Positions 1-11,700 of a stretch of 64,000 bases of DNA are shown in pieces. Both the position numbers and the translations under genes were made by a program. Under the pieces are notes generated by a model that was given only the letters and a program-made list of their open reading frames with translations, searched no databases and was not told the DNA's origin. The first letter of the stretch is position 1. Every line of letters starts with the position of its first letter. Source of the stretch: Siphonodentalium dalli (taxonomy: Eukaryota > Mollusca > Scaphopoda > Gadilida > Siphonodentaliidae); assembly GCA_032622095.1 (NCBI GenBank), contig CP136063.1:203843934-203907933 (forward strand). Reading direction: 5' to 3'.

Positions 1-175
1 ATTAAATACGTCAAAGTGTCTTATTTATCTAGGGACTATTTCTTTACGCGGATAAATAACGCATAATTACATGTACGGTAAGCATCATTGCATGCCTCAT
101 AGAAGCCACTGTTAGTTTCACATCCCATTTGTTGATTTAAGTATGTTTTATGGAGGTTTTGGATCAAGTAATAAA

Positions 176-372
176 TATAATCTACAACTCGTCCCCAGTT
201 TATAGCGAAATTTACATAACTCATCTGGTAAATTACGTCTGGACGGAGCCTATTGGCACACCCTACAGGTCACATCCCTTATACTGAGAGAGTTTTGTAA
301 GGCTTGGTCCAGACCTAATTTACTGGACGAGTTTTGTAAATTTCGCTCTAAACTGGGGATGAGTTGTAGAAA
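176..372. repeat. foldback element, about 200 bp
   Basis: Sequence around 178-245 (containing CAACTCGTCCCCAGTTTA) is the imperfect reverse complement of 302-372 (TAAACTGGGGATGAGTTG). A loop of about 60 bp separates the arms. No clear target-site duplication was found, so the superfamily is unknown. The rest of 1-797 shows no recognisable gene. Confidence 0.6.
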
Positions 373-797
373 CTCTATAATTATCTTTCACAACAAAAAC
401 AGATTTTTCAGGCAATACTTCCAGAAATATACAAAGATTAGTTGCAAGGAAATTCTATATTTAAAGGGACCCAAGGCACTCGCAGTGGGTAAATGTGCAA
501 AAAAATATAAAAGTCAGTAAATACATCAAAAGAAGAAGAAGAACATTGAGAAATAGATGAACTTTGTTCTTATATTCATTATTTATAGTTCTCCAATAAC
601 AATTTTCCGTGTTGAAACCATTGCTATGTAAACAAAAAACTGTTACAGTGATTTGTCAAAACATCACTGATCATGTACCAGTAGCAACTTCAAATATTTT
701 AGTCTGAACTTTTTTTTGCTTTGACCTTTTCCAATGTTTACCATCAAGTTTTGATTAAACTTTGGTATCTTAAAAAAAGTTATTGGACTAATATGAT

Positions 798-1219
798 CAA
801 GCCTTGAAATAGTGTGTCTGTCATTTCCAGAATGAGGTCACCAGAGGGTGAATTTAGGGATGCTTTCCCGCACGGAGGGCTAGCATCACCAAATTCACCC
901 TCTGGGACCTCATTCTGGTGTGGCTTCAACTGCTATGAGAGACCTAGGATCAGATTAAGTTTGCCAGTTGAAGTTGGTGATTATACGTTTTATCTTCTGC
1001 AAATTTAAGGGATACAGAAACTGAACAAAAGGGAAAAAGTAACTAAAAACATATTTAATTTGAGATTAATAGATACTTCCCAGAAGATGAGGCCGACACA
1101 GAATTGGTCTCCAGAGGGTGAATTTAGTGATGCTAGCCCAATGAGTGGAGTAAGCTTCACTAAATTCACTCTCTGGGGACCTCATTCTGCAGATGACAGA
1201 CCCACTATTTCAAGGCTTG
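798..1219. mobile_element. hAT-like MITE, CAAGCCTTGAAATAG termini
   Basis: Terminal inverted repeats begin CAAGCCTTGAAATAG and are flanked by a perfect 8-bp duplication AATATGAT (790-797 and 1220-1227). This is the hAT-type duplication length. The interior holds two palindromic modules with arms containing AGAGGGTGAATTTAG. No transposase is encoded. A second copy lies at 55336-55589. Confidence 0.85.
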
Positions 1220-1928
1220 AATATGATTTTTATTGGTAATTCCACTGTAACAGTAAACATCTTGTACCAGTATATCATTGCGATGTCACTGTTTTGATTA
1301 ATAATGACAAGGAAGTGTTTCTTCAAAACTTCATAGTGTGTACATTCATTGTCATAATTAAAAATATGAACTGGAATCATAATGATAGTGACCAAATGCA
1401 AAATCAAATTGAAATTGAATATCGTTATTAATTAGCTCCAACAAGACACTACATACTACATGTATATACAACGTACCATGTTTGTGTTCAAACATCTATT
1501 CCATCATCAAGAATCCTAAAATCATGTCATATAATAAACATTTTACGCCCCAGCCCCAACACTGTTCATGATAAAAATAATACAGCTTGTAACCCAGTCT
1601 CTTTGAAAAGCCGTCAAAAATCCATACGTCTCTAGATCTCTCGCTTACTTTTAATTTCTACGATGACACGGCATTCCCCAACATGACGTAATACACCGTT
1701 TCAACATATGGAATGCATTCCTGGCATACTAAATGATTGTGAGATTCGTAGTATTTAGTAGCAGTTATAAAAACAACAAGATGCAAAAGAATAACCAGTC
1801 ATTAATATTGTTGACTGATAAAATCTCGAAGATATGATGTCTCCTAGATTGCGATGAGTATAACAAATTATGGATTTCATCGCCTGTATTCAGTTTTACA
1901 ACATTAGTTGTGTTTGACAATGCACGGG

Positions 1929-2079
1929 AAAATTTATTGATTATAATAATGTAATACATTGATGGAAAGAGGTCTTAGAGCTCTTTCCATCAATGTATCA
2001 CATTATTATAATCAATAAATTTGAAAAATGATCCAGGAAATATGGGTTGATACAAAAATCTGACTTGGCACTGAAAGGG
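1929..2079. mobile_element. truncated piggyBac-like MITE (CCCTTTCAGTGCCA type)
   Basis: The right end reads TTGGCACTGAAAGGG and is followed by TTAA (2080-2083). The central palindrome TTGATGGAAAGAG...CTCTTTCCATCAA is intact. The left terminal third is missing compared with the complete copy at 43516-43719. Confidence 0.75.
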
Positions 2080-2702
2080 TTAAATATAACCAACCACGAA
2101 GCAGTCTGTCATTGTGATCGGCTTTTTATAGAGATTGGATTCTGCCTTGAAATTATATGTTGCATCCTTAACCAATGAAATCACATATGCTCTGTACCAC
2201 CACCAATGAAATAAAGGGAATCCCGTCAATACAGAAACTAATTTTAAACCGTACATTTTATGACATACATCTGATAGGAATTTCGTCTGCTTTTCAAAGA
2301 GACTGCTTGTAAACTTGAGTGCTCAGATAAAACCTGCTCATAATCTTGCTTTTTTACATTCTGGTAATGTGGTAATGTGGATGAATGTAAGTAATTATTT
2401 GTACGTGTTTTCGTAGTACTGTAATTTGAGGTGGAGAATGAGAAAATTAGTCAGATCAGTGACTATAATTATGTTTATTTTCTTGCAAACACCCAAATAA
2501 TAACCACTGGAAGTTGATTTCTCATATCAGTGGTATGATAAGCTCTATTTCTATGCCAAATTTGTCACAGAAAAGTGTAGCCAGCAAGATTTTTTTTCAA
2601 ACAGCTATTTGTTGGTATCTCGGCATAAAATCACACCGAATCTGGGCTCTATAATACCTTCGGTTATCACCGGTGACACCAACGGTACTAGTAGATGTTT
2701 AA

Positions 2703-2958
2703 CCCTTTGAGTGCCAGGTCCGATTTTTGTATCAACCCATATACCCTGTGCCAATGCATTCTCTTATATATGCGAGTCGACCATAGGTCGCCTCGCATAT
2801 ATAAGAGAATGCATTGGCCTAACAATTTTTCATCATTTGTTATTATTTTATACAATTTTAATATGTTTAATATGTTTTTAATTTTTTTTTTTTTTTTAGG
2901 GCCGATTTTACAGACCGTAAATTAGGGCCGATGAGATCGGCCCCTGGCACTGAAAGGG
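2703..2958. mobile_element. piggyBac-like MITE carrying the 66-bp palindrome module
   Basis: The element is flanked by TTAA (2699-2702, 2959-2962). Termini are CCCTTTGAGTGCCAGG and CCTGGCACTGAAAGGG. Inside, a palindrome from about 2747 to 2818 has arms CCAATGCATTCTCTTATATA. A GGGCCGATGAGATCGGCCC palindrome lies near the right end. TTAA duplication with CCC-starting ends is the piggyBac hallmark; assignment of a non-autonomous element is inference. Confidence 0.85.
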
Positions 2959-3709
2959 TTAAATTTGCATGGCTTTGTTATAAATATGATGCTAATTGTC
3001 CATTCCATTTAGAATCCAGCGACGTCAGGTAAATATATTAGGAAAACAACGCTCTTTTAAGCTTCTTTTAAAAGAGGGTTCTTTTCCTTATATATATGTT
3101 GTTATAACTTCATGAAATTGTTTTCTAGTGACCGGGTGTTTGTCGCCCACTGTACCAATAGTATAAATAATAACACTCCGTCTCGAATTACAGTTCTATG
3201 AAAATGCATACAAATAATTACTTTCATTCATTGGTACATTGTAAATCAATATAGCTATATAAATACATGAAAAATTTATATACGCACTTTATATGACTGG
3301 GAAAAACTTAAATTGATCGCATCTGAAGAAAACAAGGGACCCTTATATTCTTTGTCATGGAGCATTAAAGAGCATTTTGTTTAAGAGTTTTCCTGATATG
3401 GTAATCATAATGTGAAGGATTAATTTTAAGAGGCGCTAGCCAAATGAAAATAATCCTCGCATTCATGAGGAGAAAAACCATACGCCACTCAGAACAGTTA
3501 ACTGTTGTGTGTTTATTATATTTCTATACCAGTTTGTTACCACCCAGATCACAATGAAACACACGGTTATACTAAACAAGTTCTTAAGCTCAACGTCACC
3601 AGCCATTTCTGTTCAAGTAACGCGCAAGAATGCAGAAAAGCGCAAAAAATATGACATGACGTAGTGCTGAGAGTAGGATAACATATTTAATTTTTTTTAC
3701 CCTGTGCCA

Positions 3710-4056
3710 ATGCATTCTCTTATATATGCAAGTCGACCATAGGTCGTCTCGCATATATAAGAGAATGCATTGGCCTAACAATTTTTTACAATTTTAATAA
3801 TTTTTTCTTGTATTCTTTAACAATTTTATAATCTCACCCATACAGAGCCCCAGACAAACATTGGTAGACAACACTGTTCTATATGATTCTATATATGTGT
3901 GGGGCTCCCTGCAGGGTAATGGATGTTTTTTATTTTATGTAAGAAACATTTATTTAAAAAAAAATGATAAAAAATTGTTAGGCCAATGCATTCTCTTATA
4001 TATGCGAGGCGACCTATGGTCGACTCGCATATATAAGAGAATGCATTGGCACAGGG
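3710..4056. repeat. paired palindrome cassette (two 66-bp hairpins with a spacer)
   Basis: Two copies of the palindrome module (3711-3774 and 3982-4051) face each other. They have CCCTGTG at the outer edges and GGCCTAACA/TGTTAGGCC at the inner edges. The spacer contains GGGGCTCCCTGCAGGGTAAT. A near-identical cassette with the same spacer is at 56543-56867, inside a different terminal-repeat family. Confidence 0.8.
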
Positions 4057-4331
4057 TAAAAAAATAACACATTCGGTCTTCTGGGAGTGGGGATACAATT
4101 TATATTTTGACGTAAAATGTTGAAGAAAATATAATAAATAGCATTTGTATCAATTCATGCATGGAATGTTGAAAACAGATGATAAATTTCTATGACTTTG
4201 AACAGTGTCTTTTTGGGATATATAAAGTTTTCATAGTATTTCATGTATTTATCAGCCTTTTTTAATCATCAGAACATACAAAAGCAAGAAATTACGGTGT
4301 CAAATTTGAGGCCTGAAGATTACGAGTTACT

Positions 4332-4640
4332 TTAAAGGCCCACATAATTTTTGAATTGCCCATATATAAAACATATTCCATATTGCATGTATTTACCATC
4401 TGAAAGAGGAAGCTCCAAAATATTGTATTATCAACTTACCCAGTTGAATAAACTGTGAACATGTTGTTTTTGTCAAGGTATCGATGTGTGTTCTGTGCTT
4501 AATTTTGATCTGGTCTGTGCTTCCAGTCTGACCCACCGCTGTATTCAGCTGTTATGTATTCCGGTAGACTATATATACATTGGTTCCTCTTCCAAATGGT
4601 ATTTAATATGGAATATGTTGTATATAATGTGATCTGTGCA
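4332..4640. repeat. dispersed element, partial copy (AAAGGCCCAC type)
   Basis: This stretch shares long blocks with 7916-8377, including GAAAGAGGAAGCT, TATTGTATTATCAACT and AACATGTTGTTTTTGT. It begins TTAAAGGCCCAC as that copy does, but its right end is diverged or lost. Confidence 0.6.
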
Positions 4641-4826
4641 TTCAAAAATATTATTAAGCGGGCCTCTAACAGTTTTAAACAAGTTCAACAAATCAGGGGC
4701 CAGCCTAGAGGGCGACTTGGGAGACATCTTCTCCCTAAAATCTGAAACTTCTCCCTATTTTTGTCCAAAGGAGAAGTGACTTCTCTCATATATAACAGTA
4801 TGCATATGTCCCAACAGTATATTTAA

Positions 4827-5218
4827 CCCTTTGCCCAACAGAAGGGCCCTGTGCCAATGCATTCTCTTATATATGCGAGTCGACCATAGGTCGCCTCGCA
4901 TATATAAGAGAATGCATTGGCTTAACACATTAAAAATTATAAAATTGTTAAAGAATGTAAGAAAAAATGGTAAAAAGTGTTAAAAAAAGATTTTTTTTAG
5001 GCCAATGCATTCTCTTATATATGCGAGGCGACCTATGGTCGACTCGCATATATAAGAGCATGCATTGGCACAGGGCATAACTGTAACCATCACAATGTGG
5101 TCAATGAGCCGGTTCCAATGATATCCATATTTGTATGGTTTTATTGAGACAGACCGAAGATATTTTAGGCGGTTGAAGCTTTATTTGGCCGGTTTTGGCC
5201 GTTTTGTTGGGTAAAGGG
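4827..5218. mobile_element. piggyBac-like MITE (CCCTTTGCCCAACA type) with two palindrome modules
   Basis: It is flanked by TTAA (4823-4826, 5219-5222). Termini are CCCTTTGCCCAACAGAAG and TTTTGTTGGGTAAAGGG. Two palindrome modules are arranged head to head. It lies about 230 bp downstream of the SARAF stop codon and contains AATAAA in the SARAF sense. It is the same family as 14851-16580 and 48680-48923. Confidence 0.85.
5139..5185 (-). promoter_or_regulatory. candidate SARAF polyadenylation hexamers lying inside a MITE
   Basis: Reading downstream of the SARAF stop on the minus strand, I find no canonical AATAAA until 5180-5185, with another at about 5140-5145. A weaker AATATA variant is at 5225-5230. 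Both AATAAA copies lie inside the TTAA-flanked MITE 4827-5218. If used, the 3' UTR would be about 260-310 nt and its signal would be transposon-derived. Usage is inference. Confidence 0.4.
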
Positions 5219-5446
5219 TTAAAGTATATTTACTGATTATAATGGTGTTATTACTCAATATAATATTTTTTATAAATGGGCTCTTGTGGGATCATAGAAG
5301 GGGTGTAAATTTAACTTCAGCCATTGTTACCTCTTCCTGATAACTGTCAAGTTCTCTCTAATAAACAAACAGGGAAAAGTGACTCCTCCTAATTTGAAAC
5401 CTCCAGGCTTGTCCCTGCAACAAATAAAGGGCACCGCTGAGATCCA

Positions 5447-5754
5447 CTATCGCCTCTTTGTTCCCCCAAAACCTGATGTTGATCGTGTAGATCCGGACCC
5501 GAATGACGAGCCTCCGAATCCAGACCCGAATCCTGACGATGGCGTGCTGGAGAACCAGGAGTTAGAAGACCGGTAATGAGGTTGTTGGTAGCCAGATCCA
5601 TATGGGTTCTGTGTGTATGTTCGGCCGCCTCTGTTGCCGAATAGATAACCAAGCAGTCCTCCTGTCATGGCACCTGTCCAGAAGCCGCCGCCTGCATTTC
5701 CTGTGCCAGTGTGTCCAGTATTAGTCCCAGCTGATGAGTTTGCTCCACAGGAAC
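5447..5754 (-). CDS. SARAF: SARAF terminal coding exon 7: cytosolic regulatory tail
   Basis: This exon is 308 nt including the stop codon at 5447-5449, with acceptor TTATCTATAG. It encodes a Gly/Ser/Thr-rich tail containing GGGFWTGAMTGGLLGYLFG and the C-terminal GFGGTKRR, the most recognisable SARAF signature. The middle has repeated GFGSG/SFGSGS motifs, so slippage variation is possible here. Antisense reading frames over this exon are shadows. Confidence 0.95.
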
Positions 5755-8700
5755 CTATAGATAATGAATGTGTCTGTAGCTCAACTTGGAGAGGGAATAA
5801 TGTCATACTAGTATATTACAGTCAATGAAGCAATAAGAAATGCAGAAAGTTTAAGTAATACCAGATATCAATGCGAAGAGCTCATATGAAGTTTGGGATC
5901 AATTGGATAAGAAATGTTGGCTCTTGGGCACACCAAAGTATTTAAGTATTTTTAAATGGGTAGGCACTAGGACGACAGGTTTTTATTTTTTACCTTGGCT
6001 AAATTTATGGTCAGTAGTCCATTGTGACCGAGCGTCAGGATGATTTATATTTTTCATTTTCGGTGGGCAATACAATTTTGATTGGCCTTATAAATAAATT
6101 ATCATGAAAAGGCCACATGAAATTTAATAGCCTAAGAGAATGCAGATTACTGAACAGCCACGCGTTTGATCACTTGTAACAAACAGTAGGGAATTCCATC
6201 ACTTTAAAAACGAGGATCCATATGAAAATTGGTGACAATCGGATGAGGTATGTGACCTACAGGGTGTGCAAAAGGAAATATTTGATGGACACACACACAC
6301 AACACACGACAGACAACCAACCCGTGGCAATAGCTCAAACTGGACTTTGTCAAGTTTAGCTAAAAACTATTACATCAGTGTGACCAATCAGAATGTGGTA
6401 ATACGAAGGATATCAAGATGTTTCATACCACCGAGCGCATAGCTTTTCAATAGTCTTGGTTCACTCAGACAGAAAATTCAACTTCTGTTCAACAGTTCCA
6501 TAAAGGGAGCAGTGCTGGTGCAGAATTAATAATCATGTGCCATGCCAGTGCATTCTCTAATGGGAGACTCGGATACATGTATATAAGAGCATGCATTGGC
6601 TTACAAGGTCAAGGTAAATATTGTTAGGCCAATATTCTCTCTTATATATGTGAGGCTCCTTATGGGCGACTAACATTTCTAAGCAGAATTGTGTTTCCAA
6701 ACTACCAAATTCAAATGAAGGCTGATAAATATTATATTGTATTTAGACGTGAAAACATACAATTTTAACAAAAATACATGTATTCAAATATCCAGTAGGC
6801 TTCAAATATCCAACTTTTGTGATATACAAATGTACCACTCAAAATTATGGATTTTGAAATAAATCTTAGGTCAACAATTAGAAGGAGTGGGTTGTTGATA
6901 AAGTTTTAGACAATAATAGTGGTAGTTGAACATTTAAGTTCTCCAAACACGTTTAGTGGCTTGCAGTAGTGAAAGGAGCATATAATGGGCTTTTAACCCT
7001 ATCTATACTAAATGGATTCTCCCATCCAGGTAAAAAGTGTATATCAGAATGGTCTATTATTCATTTGGAGGGATGTTAAGGTGATAAAAGCAGACGACGG
7101 ATAAATAAAAGTGCAGAAGGAGCCCTGTTTATTGAGGGAAATGTTTAGATAATAAGTTCAACAAACGACCTATGGTCATTTGTTGAACTTATTATCATAA
7201 CATTTCCTATGGGATAACTACTCATCAATGATGCTTTAGTATAGAAAAGGTTATGGTAGTCTGTTCAAAACAAACTATGTCACTTTGTTCATGGTTATTG
7301 ATTGAGTTTCTCCCTTCTCTACATGGTAAGAGATTCTGATCTTTGTTTACTAACAATGCAACCAGATCCTCTAGATGCAGAACGATAAACATAATCAATA
7401 CATGAACAATGTCTGCATATTCTGTCATGTCCTAGCGGTAGTATTGTAACATACAATATATATTACAAAACCAATAACACACTCATATTATACAGAACGA
7501 CATGAGTGTGTTAATGGGTTTGTTGATACGACACAAGTGCCAGCGTGGAAATTACAGCCTTGAGTTCTATCCTTCCGAGATGGCACAAGTGCCGTATCAA
7601 ACCCAATCACACACGTGTTGTTCTGTGTTAAATACCCACCCCCCCTCCCCCCGGGACCCCTGTGGAAAACTCCCACCACTGGATCTGGGCATAAAGTGAT
7701 ATAAAAGTCCACTATAGAAGAGTAAGGTAACTGTACTTTGACAGCAAAGCAGTATTATCTCTACCATTTCACTAGCTGCTTTCCAGCGAATGAACTTCGA
7801 CTAATGGGAGGCCAATGAAATATTTTGAGCAGGGAGGTTTTTGTAGGCTAGGTTGGGTCAGGGGAAACAAACCTTATGTTTATTAAGGAAAAAGAGTCAG
7901 GATTTATATCCTTCATTAAAGGCTCACTTAGTTTTCAAACCCCCAAGATAATTTTATATAAAATAAAATCCATGATATACCATTTGAAAGAGGAAGCTTC
8001 AGAACATTGTATTATCAACTAATTCGGTGTAATAAACTGAACATGTTGTTTTTGTTGAGATATCTACTTGTGTTCTGTGCTCAAGTTTCATTATTTTCAA
8101 TGGAAGGGGAATAACTCTGTATCTTAAGATATACAGTTATTCCCCTTCCATTCAAAATACATTTTTAGTTTGAATACTGTTACATTCTGAGAGCCATAAC
8201 GGGTGAAATCTTTCTATGATTTCAGCTGTTTTCTATTTCTGTAATGGCATCTTCTTTCAAATGGTGATAAATGATAGTATTTTAATCATATTTTATGGCA
8301 TATATTGTTACTAAAACCGTATATCAAGGCACTATAAACAAAATTATCAGTGACTCGAAAAATAAATGGGCCTTCAACTGAATTGCGAGCCAAAAGAAAA
8401 CAAGAGGTGGCATCAGAGATGCTGTGTCTCGTTTTCGGTGGCTTACCGCCGGTGGCTACCGCCAATTGGTGTGCATCAGTATCGGTAGACTAATTAATAG
8501 GTAAAATCGAAAAATGATTAATTAAGGGCCATAACTCCATAAAATTTTATCGGGCCAGGCTGGTTTTCGAACTCGTCCGAAATATTCTTGGCAAGTATTT
8601 CTATTCCAAATTTTAAACAAAGCGGAGGACGTTTGTTGAAGTTATCGCGCTAACGAGCTAAAAATTCACGAAAAATGACTAATTAAGGGCCATAACTCTA

Positions 8701-11700
8701 TAAAATTTTATTGGGCCAGGCTGGTTTTCGAACTCGTCCAGGATATTATTGGAAGACACTTATATACCAAATTTTAGTTGAATCGGATGACGTTTGTTGA
8801 AGTTATCGCGCTAACGAGCTCAAAATTCGTACAAAATGACTACTTAAGGACCATAACTCTATCAAATTTTATCGGACCGGGCCGGTTTTCTAACTCGTCC
8901 GAGGTATTCTTGGGAGACACCTATATATCAAAATTTCAATCCAATAGGATGATGTTTGTTAAATTATCGCGCTAACGAGCTGAAAATTTGTGAAAAAATG
9001 ACTAATTAAGGGCCATAACTCTATCAAATTTTATTGGACCTGGCCGGTTTTCGAACTCGACCGAGATATTCTTGGGAGACACCTATAAACCAAATTTCAA
9101 TCAAATCGGATAACGTTTGTTTAAGTTATCGCGCTAACGAGCTGAAAATTCGTGAAAAATGACTAATTAAGGGCCATAACTCTATCAAATTTTATCGGAC
9201 CAGGCCGGTTTTCGAACTCGTCCGAGATATTCTTGAGAGACACCTATATACCAAATTTCAATCAAATCGGATAACGTTTGTTGAAGTTATCGCGCTAACA
9301 AGCTGAAAATTCGTGAAAAATTACTAATTAAGGGCCATAACTCTATCAAATTTGATCAGACCAGGCCGGTTTTCGAACTCATCCGAGATATTCTTGGGAG
9401 ACACCTATCTACCAAATTTCAATCAAATCGGATAACGTTTGTTGAAGTTATCGCGCTAACGAGCTGAAAATTCAAAGGGCCATAACTCTGTAATAAATGT
9501 GCGGACAAACCCGATTTTGTTGTCTGCAACTTACGTGCATGGATATGTACTCACACACCAAACTATAAGTCGAGTTTTGGAAAAAAACTCGACTAAAAAT
9601 TATGTTTTGTATCAAGGGCAATCTCTCACTAATTTGTTCAAGCTTCATTGATCATTTGGGGTCATGGGTAATTATACTAAGAATTTAAAGCTTCTTGGAA
9701 ACAATTTGTTCATATCCGTAAATATAGTGGAGCTGTTTTTATTTATATATACTTCCTAATGATTTACCTAAATGGCAAACAGTTAACTTTTTACCTACAT
9801 ATAGCAAGGACCAATTACCACATATCACAAATGTCATTTGGGGTTGTTTTCATTTAAAGACATATTCCAGACTTATTACATTGAATAAAAACAATCAATT
9901 CATATCCAAACACTATCCCTACTGGAAAAGTTTAGCAAAGAACTAAAATTGTTGAAAATTCCTACCACATCGGCTGTACCATTTCAGAGAACACAACGGT
10001 TGAACAAAGCACAAATGTAAATATTTACTACATTATTCGGGATGCCTTATTGGGCATAAACATTAGGGCAATGTTTACGCCAATAATAGTCACTGCCTGT
10101 AATCCGTTTATAACAACGACGCTATTTTGTAACTATTTGGATATCAAATTTATGAAAATAACTTATTTTTGCATGACTATTTGTTATTCCGTCTGGGAAC
10201 ACCTCAGTGGAGTGTTTCACATCACTTTAAGAACTCAATTTAGTTTGAGTGTGTTTTATTGAAGGATATAGCACTGTGAATGTTGGGCTAAATGTGCCCC
10301 AAAGGCCACAGCGACATTCCTTCAATGAAACAGACTTGAATACATTCATTTCTTATACAGTAATGCTCTAAATAATCGACTCCTTAACCACAGCGGAATT
10401 ATGGGTAATTTTTCAGGATTTAGTAGGAAATTTGGCTTGTTCAGTGAGAGCTTTCCGATGAATGGCAACAAGCCATATTTCCGACTAAATCCTGAAAAAT
10501 TACCCATAATTCCACTGTGGTTAAGGAGTCGATTATTTAGAGCATTACTGTATTTATATAGCTTATTCCTCATTATTTTCCACTAACTCAGCTGAATTTT
10601 CTTTTCTGGAATCTGTTTGCAGTTTGGATATTATACCAGGCCGTCTATATGTTAGCCTAATATTCTGCCTGTGAATTATCAATTATTAGTCTACGGTCAC
10701 ACACATAAAACATGCCCAGTTATTCTACCCACCACTCTTGTCATCCTAGGTCAAGAAGCTGTGACATCTGTTTGTGTTATGGTGTGTTTTCTAGGGATAT
10801 GAAGCAGATGACCCAATTGGCAGTTGACCAATCGCGGAACAGGATTTAGTGAAACACACATGGGCTATGTAAATATAATATATAGATAATTATTAGAGAT
10901 AGATCTGATGAAAACATTTTCTGTTGATATTGTCAAATATTCAGATATAAAGTTATGTTCAGTTTCATTAATATTTCTCCACTTTTATTACTTCTCATCA
11001 GCAGATATTCATAAAGATGGCGATAAAATGTTTTATTCCTCCTGTATCTATATTTCAATTGTTTCATGTATGTAATTGAAGCTACTAAGTTAATAATTTG
11101 GTTAGGCCTTATCTAAACATGCCTTAATGAGAATCAAGATACCCGATATCAGTGAATATTTAGCTATATGTTTAGGCTATGCAGTCAATTTCCCGTTTAT
11201 CAGGCCCACATGCATGGTCCTGAAACCCCCGAATGAGCAACCTTTTTATTTACACTTTATATGTCTGAAAAAATTATAATAGGTACAGAATAATTGCAGT
11301 ACGTTTTTAAACAAACTTGCTCCAATTGAGATCGAACATACACGTTTCCAGATTCAAATTTCTGATTCATGCATGACCTTGTGATGATGTAAACTCAGTA
11401 AAAAAATATGCCAAAGATACTTGACTGGGTGATTTTTTATGAAATAAATTACATGGAATTTATCAACTAACTTTCATGGACATTATATTTGGGTAATAAC
11501 GGGGCAACTGAAATTAAACCCAGAGCTAGCCGATCCAGGAGTGGAATGCTTTGTTCGTCCGTGCCACAGAAGAAAAACAAAATTAAAACCTGCATGCTCA
11601 CATAATTAAAAGAATATTTGGCCTGAGAAATGGAATATATATTGACTTTGCATGGCCTTAAAGGAGTCTTCCAGTGTCATTGAGGGCAACCACATACAGT

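Noticed and set aside
3596-4098. Recurring small frames such as QCILLYMRGDLWSTRIYKRM at many loci
   Set aside because: They are the two strands of the palindrome module; presence on both strands and lack of a gene context show they are not proteins.
5379-5652. Alternative frames overlapping SARAF exon 7 on both strands
   Set aside because: Shadows of the real exon, whose frame alone gives the conserved SARAF tail.
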